Assembly: GCA_013823505.1 (NCBI GenBank)
Contig: PNMH01000139.1
Coordinates: forward strand, 1-7,009
Length of the DNA: 7,009 nucleotides
Reading direction: 5' to 3'
Origin: Polaromonas sp.
Lineage (GTDB): Bacteria; Pseudomonadota; Gammaproteobacteria; Burkholderiales; Burkholderiaceae
Positions 6,655-7,009 of this stretch are shown one piece after another (positions within the stretch are counted from its first letter, which is position 1; each line of letters opens with the position of its first letter). The notes under the pieces are model-generated. The model was not told the origin of the DNA, did no database searches, and saw only the letters and a program-made list of their open reading frames with translations. The position numbers were made by a program, and so were the translations under genes.

Positions 6655-6676
6655 TTCGGCGTCCGGTTCGTCGAGG

Positions 6677-7009
6677 TCAGGCCGCGGCTTCCAGGCCGCT
6701 TTGAAAGTGCTCGCGCATGCGTTGCACCGCCAGCGCGGCGTTCCGCTGCGCCAGCGCGCTCACGATGGCCCGGTGCTCGGCCAGCGACTCTTCGATGCGG
6801 CCGGTCTTGAGCAGCGAGTTGTGGCGGTTGAGTTTCATGACCTTGCGCAGGTCGGCCACCATCTGCTCGCGCCAGCGGTTGCGTGCGAGCTCGAGCACGC
6901 GCATGTGGAACTGCTCGTTGAGTGCGAAGAAGCGGTCGCGCTCGCCCACCGCGGCTTCCAGCGCGGCGTGCAGGGTCTGCAGTTCGGCCAGCTCGCCATC
7001 GGTGGCGCG
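6677..7009 (-). CDS. GntR/FadR-family transcriptional regulator, C-terminal FCD domain, 5' truncated by window edge
   Basis: The frame is open from the right edge to TGA (complement of 6677-6679), giving 110 residues. These form the all-helical FCD ligand-binding domain of FadR-type GntR regulators. The recognisable parts are LHAALEAAVGERDRFFALNEQFH (fragment residues 13-35), the helix ending LAEHRAIVSAL (76-86), and the last helix AVQRMREHFQSGLEAA. Asn31, His35, His79 and His101 match the positions of the D/N-H-H-H metal or effector site of the family. The N-terminal winged-helix DNA-binding domain, expected to be about 110-120 residues, is outside the window, so neither its target nor its effector can be judged. 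Members usually sense organic acids and repress nearby catabolic genes, which would lie beyond the right edge. Its stop is 22 bp from the phoD stop, with no hairpin terminator visible in between. A GTG at 6949 is not a real start because the FCD domain clearly continues upstream of it. Confidence 0.9.
   Translation of the reverse strand, partial: RATDGELAELQTLHAALEAAVGERDRFFALNEQFHMRVLELARNRWREQMVADLRKVMKLNRHNSLLKTGRIEESLAEHRAIVSALAQRNAALAVQRMREHFQSGLEAAA

Overview
This looks like ordinary chromosomal DNA from a GC-rich betaproteobacterium, most likely the Burkholderiales and perhaps Comamonadaceae. The reasons are strong G/C preference at third codon positions, a thiolase-acetoacetyl-CoA reductase pair that reads very like Cupriavidus/Zoogloea PhaA and PhaB, and an HD-GYP-like protein of a style common in that order. 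The placement is inference from recalled protein sequences, not from a search. The window holds seven genes, two of them cut by its edges, and no sign of mobile elements, tRNA/rRNA genes or CRISPR arrays.

Layout. Positions 3-737 (+) are the C-terminal two thirds of an acetyl-CoA acetyltransferase (phaA type). An 81-bp spacer with a long stem-loop leads to phaB (819-1556, +). Together they turn acetyl-CoA into (R)-3-hydroxybutyryl-CoA, the monomer for polyhydroxybutyrate storage polymer; phaC would be expected nearby but is not seen. A good rho-independent terminator (1578-1601) closes this unit. Positions 1664-2869 (+) encode a degenerate HD-GYP-type protein, followed by a DusA-type tRNA-dihydrouridine synthase (2923-3951, +) and an alpha/beta-hydrolase-fold protein (3978-4871, +). 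Positions 4960-6654 (+) encode a PhoD-family alkaline phosphatase with a twin-arginine lipoprotein signal. The window ends with the C-terminal ligand-binding half of a GntR/FadR-family regulator on the minus strand (6677-7009), convergent with phoD and only 22 bp from it. No gene-free stretch exceeds about 110 bp.

Apart from phaA-phaB, the genes do not form one pathway. The dus and hydrolase genes are close (26 bp) and probably co-transcribed; the others look like independent housekeeping or accessory units.

The points most worth a second look are two likely pseudo-enzymes. The HD-GYP-like protein has Met-Asn where the metal-binding His-Asp pair should be, while keeping its HHE and GYP motifs. 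The alpha/beta-hydrolase-fold protein has Ala where the catalytic His is expected and a GxSxA nucleophile elbow. The phaA-phaB spacer also carries an 11-bp stem-loop without a U-tract. I found no convincing new multi-gene system.
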